NCBI GenBank assembly: GCA_002279285.1
Contig: NCBR01000205.1
Location: forward strand, 1-8,823
Source of the DNA: Acidobacteria bacterium 37-71-11
GTDB taxonomy: Bacteria > Acidobacteriota > Thermoanaerobaculia > Thermoanaerobaculales > Thermoanaerobaculaceae
Reading direction: 5' to 3'
Length of the DNA: 8,823 nucleotides
How positions within the stretch are numbered: the first letter of the stretch is position 1; each line of letters starts with the position of its first letter. Below the pieces are notes generated by a model, which saw nothing but the letters and a program-made list of their open reading frames with translations, was not told the origin of the DNA and made no database searches. Position numbers and translations under genes: made by a program. Positions 6,218 to 8,823 of the stretch are shown here, piece by piece.

Positions 6218-8251
6218 TCACGGCTTCACCTCCACCAGCGTGCACACGCCTGAGTGGAACGCGGCCGGTCCCGACTGAAGCACCGCCTGAAGTCCGCTTG
6301 CGGGGTAGAGCCGCGTCTCGACGCTCCCCACCACGATGTAGCGCGCCCCGAGAGCGCGGGCGATCCGCTGCACCTCGGCCGGGTTGCCGCACTTGTACAG
6401 CTTCTCGATCGCCGCCTTGCGCTTCCCGGTCACCTGGTCGATGCCGCCGCCGCGCCAGACGCTCTCGTGGTTCTCCCAGCCCAGCACCGCCGGCACGCCG
6501 GACGCCGATGACATCCGGGCCGCGTCAGAGTAGGCGTTACCGATCCCCTCGATCAGGACGGTCCCTCGCGGCCGGTCCCGCAACCACGCCGCCGACGCCG
6601 CTTCGCCCGGGGCCATCCAGCCGAGACCGCCCCACCCCGGCGGCCAGACGCCGAGGGCGCGGCCGCTGAGCGTCGCGAGCTGCGGCACCCCGGCGAGCAG
6701 CGCCAGCGCGGCGCCGCCGACCGCCAGTGCCGGCCGCCGCCGCCGCAGCCACCCCAGCGCGACCGGGCCGACCACCCCAAGGAAGGTGAACACCATGGTC
6801 GTCGCCTTGAACACCGTGTTCATGCGGTAGTACTCGGCCCCGTAGGGGTCCTTGAAGTAGAAGACCTCCATGAACGCGAGCAGGCCGAGGGGGACGAGCC
6901 CGAGGGCGAAGACCGGGCGTGCCCGCCGCGTCCTGCCGCGCAGCGCCGCCGCGAGCACAACTCCAACTCCGCCCGCCAAAGCCAGGAGCGGCCGCCGCGT
7001 CACCGCCGCCGCCAGCGCCATCCCGGCGAGCCACAGCGCCCGGGCGAACTGCCGGCGCGCGGCCTCGGCGCCGCCCTCCCGCCACGACAGCTCCCACCCG
7101 ACCAGGGCGATCGGGATCAGCGCGCCGCCGAGCAGGAGCAGCATCTCGTCGGTCCTCGTCGGCGTCGTGACCAGGCCGAAACCCTGGGCGGGGGGGTGGA
7201 AGTTGAGCCAGAAAGGAAGGAACAGGGCCCAGCCGAGCGCACCCACCCCGGCCACACCCGCCCACAGCTTGAGCCCCCTCCCCGCCGGCCGCACGAGCCC
7301 GGTCTCGCCGGCCACCGCCACGAGGAGGATGGCCGCGCCGAGCGGAATCGCGCACCACGGGTTCGCGGCGGCCGCCGCGCCGTAGAGCACGGAGGTCACG
7401 AGCGCCGCCGGCACCCATGGCGACCTCGCGGTGGCGAGCGCGCGGGCGAGGAAGACCGCGGCGAGCATCAGGGGGATGCACAGCAGGTGCGGGTGCAGGT
7501 CGCCGAGCTGGAAGGTAAAGAGCGGGAACTCGGTGATCGTGCCCTTGATCGCCCGCGAGGCCGGCCACAGGTTGATCGCGGAGAGCGCCGCGCCCGCGAA
7601 GAGCTGGCGCCAGCCGTCGAACGTCCCGGCGAAAACGACGAGAAAACCGGCCATCACGCCGGTGCGCCGGCTACCGCCGAGCGCGCGGGCGAGCGCCCAC
7701 GCCCCCTGTGCACTCACCATCGCGAGCGTCGGCACCAGCAGGTTAAAGACGACGTCGGGGGCGAAGCCGATCAGCTTGGCGGGCAACAGCCACGGAGCGA
7801 AACCCCAGTAGTAGTAGGGCAGCGCATGCCCCGCCAGCCACGGGTCGAGGGGAGGGATCGTCCCCGGCCGGAGCAGCGTCGCGAGGATGGCGAGGTCCAT
7901 CGGTTTCTCGGTGGCGGTCACGGCCATCGCGGGGAGCCGGAGAAACGCCAGCAACAGGAACGCTACCAACCCGACGAGTTCGGCTTCCACGAGCATGCGG
8001 GGACTCACGTCGCGCCACACGCTGCGTCCCCACCACGCGAGAGCGGCGAGGACCACGAGGCCGACCCACCACCACGACGCCAGCCCGAGCCAGCCGGCCA
8101 GCCAGGCGACGTATGCCGGCAGCGTCCACCCAATCACCCGCGCCACCGCCCAGCTCGCTCCGGCGCCGACGCCGAGACGGCGCAGCACGCCCGTCATCAC
8201 CGCGCCACCCGCCGCCACCACCAGATACCAGGCCAGCGCCTGCAAGATCAT
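6218..8251 (-). CDS. DUF2298 (Chlor_Arch_YYY) polytopic membrane protein
   Basis: A 677-residue, strongly hydrophobic protein with roughly a dozen membrane segments, matching the short architecture of the Chlor_Arch_YYY family (TIGR03662/PF10060), about 700-900 residues with one copy of the domain. The family has no proven function; a GT-C-like sugar transferase or lipid-linked sugar handling role is inferred. Diagnostic features are TEKPMDLAILATLLR (113-127), the outer-loop PPLDPWLAGHALPYYYWG with the naming YYYxG motif at 146-150, and EFPLFTFQLGDLHPHLLCIP (241-260). Then come KDPYGAEYYRMNTVFK with RMNTVFK at 476-482, and a C-terminal domain with GIGNAYSDAARMSSASGVP (569-587), VLGWENHESVWRGG (589-602) and GARYIVVGSVETRLYP (635-650). 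ATG at 8251 starts at the first membrane helix (MILQALAWYLVVAAGG); no Shine-Dalgarno precedes it, and a -10-like TACAAT sits only 8 nt upstream. It is the first gene of the operon with TIGR03663 and GT2. Confidence 0.9.
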   Translation of the reverse strand: MILQALAWYLVVAAGGAVMTGVLRRLGVGAGASWAVARVIGWTLPAYVAWLAGWLGLASWWWVGLVVLAALAWWGRSVWRDVSPRMLVEAELVGLVAFLLLAFLRLPAMAVTATEKPMDLAILATLLRPGTIPPLDPWLAGHALPYYYWGFAPWLLPAKLIGFAPDVVFNLLVPTLAMVSAQGAWALARALGGSRRTGVMAGFLVVFAGTFDGWRQLFAGAALSAINLWPASRAIKGTITEFPLFTFQLGDLHPHLLCIPLMLAAVFLARALATARSPWVPAALVTSVLYGAAAAANPWCAIPLGAAILLVAVAGETGLVRPAGRGLKLWAGVAGVGALGWALFLPFWLNFHPPAQGFGLVTTPTRTDEMLLLLGGALIPIALVGWELSWREGGAEAARRQFARALWLAGMALAAAVTRRPLLALAGGVGVVLAAALRGRTRRARPVFALGLVPLGLLAFMEVFYFKDPYGAEYYRMNTVFKATTMVFTFLGVVGPVALGWLRRRRPALAVGGAALALLAGVPQLATLSGRALGVWPPGWGGLGWMAPGEAASAAWLRDRPRGTVLIEGIGNAYSDAARMSSASGVPAVLGWENHESVWRGGGIDQVTGKRKAAIEKLYKCGNPAEVQRIARALGARYIVVGSVETRLYPASGLQAVLQSGPAAFHSGVCTLVEVKP

Positions 8252-8259
8252 GGAATTCG

Positions 8260-8288
8260 ATTGTAGCCGGTTTCTCCGGCGACCTCGA
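8260..8288 (-). promoter_or_regulatory. Candidate promoter of the DUF2298-TIGR03663-GT2 operon, possibly leaderless
   Basis: On the minus strand TACAAT (8265-8260) matches five of six -10 positions. The -35 position at 17-bp spacing (8288-8283, TCGAGG) matches only three of six. Initiation 6-8 nt after the -10 would fall at about 8252-8254, almost on the ATG at 8251, so the message would have little or no 5' leader; this agrees with the lack of a Shine-Dalgarno. The spacer contains the inverted repeat GCCGG-N5-CCGGC (8266-8280). Confidence 0.45.
8266..8280. repeat. Inverted repeat GCCGG-TTTCT-CCGGC in the operon promoter spacer
   Basis: Five-base arms at 8266-8270 and 8276-8280 flank a 5-nt centre. 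The site lies wholly between the proposed -35 and -10 of the leftward promoter, where a repressor would block initiation. It is short enough to be chance in GC-rich DNA. Confidence 0.3.
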
Positions 8289-8296
8289 ACCCCGGG

Positions 8297-8325
8297 CAGA
8301 CCACAGCTCCAATCCAGGGTACACT
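8297..8325 (+). promoter_or_regulatory. Candidate promoter of the M30-like gene
   Basis: TACACT at 8320-8325 (four of six -10 matches) is 17 bp from CAGACC at 8297-8302 (three of six -35 matches, with central GAC). A start near 8332 would leave about 24 nt of leader containing the GGAGG at 8342-8346. Confidence 0.35.
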
Positions 8326-8355
8326 CGAGGAGTCGGTGACCGGAGGCTCGACACG

Positions 8356-8823
8356 ATGATTACCATCGCACTCCCGCTCGTCGCTGCGGCGGCACTCTTT
8401 CCGGAGGTGCGGTCGTTCTGGGCGGTGGACGGCGGCGCCCTGCAGCCGACCCAGGTCGAGGTCCATGCCCGCTTGGTCCGCGAGGGCCGCGCGGTCGCCG
8501 TGTACCAGGAAGAGGGGTACCGATTCTCGGCCCTCGGCCCGGCCGACGAGGCCCGCCAGATCGAGAACGCGGTCGACGTCTTCGACGGGACGATCTACCC
8601 CCGCGAGGTGGCGCTGTTCGGGCCGTGTCCGGACCACGACCACAACGGGAAGGTGATCCTCCTCGTGACTCGCACGGCGCCGGACGAGGGCCTGTTCTTC
8701 CCTTTCGACGAGATGTCGGAACCCGACGCGCTGCGCTACGGCTTCCACTCCAACGAAGGGGCAGTGGTGGGCAGCATCTACTTTATGACGATGATGGGCC
8801 TCGGTAATTTCCACATCAAAACC
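8356..8823 (+). CDS. Putative exported M30-like metallopeptidase family protein, N-terminal part (3' truncated by window edge)
   Basis: The frame opens at ATG 8356, preceded by GGAGG (8342-8346) with a 9-nt gap, and runs for 156 codons to the last base with no stop. The first 14 residues, MITIALPLVAAAAL, are hydrophobic and could be part of a signal peptide, but no basic n-region is seen. The segment IENAVDVFDGTIYPREVALFG (69-89), then PDHDHNGKVILLVTRT (92-107) and FHSNEGAVVGSIYF (130-143), resembles the region before the zinc site in hyicolysin-type (M30) secreted metallopeptidases, where a 'SNE' segment precedes the HExxH helix. No HExxH is present in the visible part; it would be expected soon after the right edge. 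A non-catalytic relative is possible, and this call is by motif impression only. The gene is transcribed away from the DUF2298 operon. Confidence 0.5.
   Translation, partial: MITIALPLVAAAALFPEVRSFWAVDGGALQPTQVEVHARLVREGRAVAVYQEEGYRFSALGPADEARQIENAVDVFDGTIYPREVALFGPCPDHDHNGKVILLVTRTAPDEGLFFPFDEMSEPDALRYGFHSNEGAVVGSIYFMTMMGLGNFHIKT

Noticed and set aside
5010..6278. A 422-codon plus-strand open frame, antisense to the TIGR03663 gene.
   Set aside because: Its composition (Arg, Gln, Glu, His, Pro) is typical of a complementary-strand shadow in GC-rich DNA, and the minus-strand gene has clear family motifs.
7196..8266. A 356-codon plus-strand open frame, antisense to the DUF2298 gene.
   Set aside because: It is a low-complexity Arg/Glu/His/Gln-rich shadow frame with no domain, opposite a gene with intact conserved blocks.
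8248..8814. A 188-codon minus-strand open frame in the right end region.
   Set aside because: It is antisense to the plus-strand frame starting at 8356, which has a good GGAGG, stays open to the window end and has family-like motifs. The minus frame is rich in His, Arg and Val without any recognisable family.

Overview
The window is very GC-rich, densely packed bacterial DNA with strong G/C third-position bias, several GTG starts and short intergenic gaps. A tal-pgi type sugar-phosphate isomerase, a YbjN protein, DUF2298/TIGR03663 membrane proteins and a putative M30-like secreted protein together would fit a high-GC environmental phylum such as Acidobacteriota or a relative. That placement is inference: there is no rRNA or other marker gene here.

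Layout. (1) 2-685 (+) is the C-terminal part of a phosphoglucose isomerase of the kind fused to transaldolase, cut by the left edge. (2) 686-926 is a convergent intergenic region with two hairpins inside a pair of 9-bp inverted repeats (699-824), possibly a small dispersed repeat or degenerate MITE. (3) 927-3228 (-) holds two GT4-type glycosyltransferases that overlap by 8 nt. (4) 3229-3347 is a divergent promoter region with a perfect TTGACA box and two CCGCGCGGG sites. (5) 3348-3800 (+) is a YbjN-family protein. (6) 3817-8251 (-) is a three-gene operon read from right to left: a DUF2298/Chlor_Arch_YYY polytopic membrane protein, a TIGR03663 (Agl23-like) membrane protein with GT-C features, and a DPM-synthase/GtrB-like GT2 with two C-terminal membrane segments. 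(7) 8252-8355 is a divergent promoter region. (8) 8356 to the right edge (+) is the N-terminal part of a putative secreted protein resembling M30-type metallopeptidases; it has no stop codon in the window.

How the genes may work together. The GT2 would charge a polyprenyl-phosphate with a sugar at the inner membrane face. The two polytopic proteins have the look of enzymes or flippase-associated factors that use or move lipid-linked sugars on the outer face. The separate GT4 pair probably builds part of a surface glycan. Neither DUF2298 nor TIGR03663 has an established biochemical role in bacteria that I know of. Their tight co-transcription with a sugar-phospholipid synthase is the most interesting content of the window, as a candidate envelope or protein glycosylation module.

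Limits: family calls rest on motif recognition by eye, promoter calls on short consensus matches, and no database search was run.
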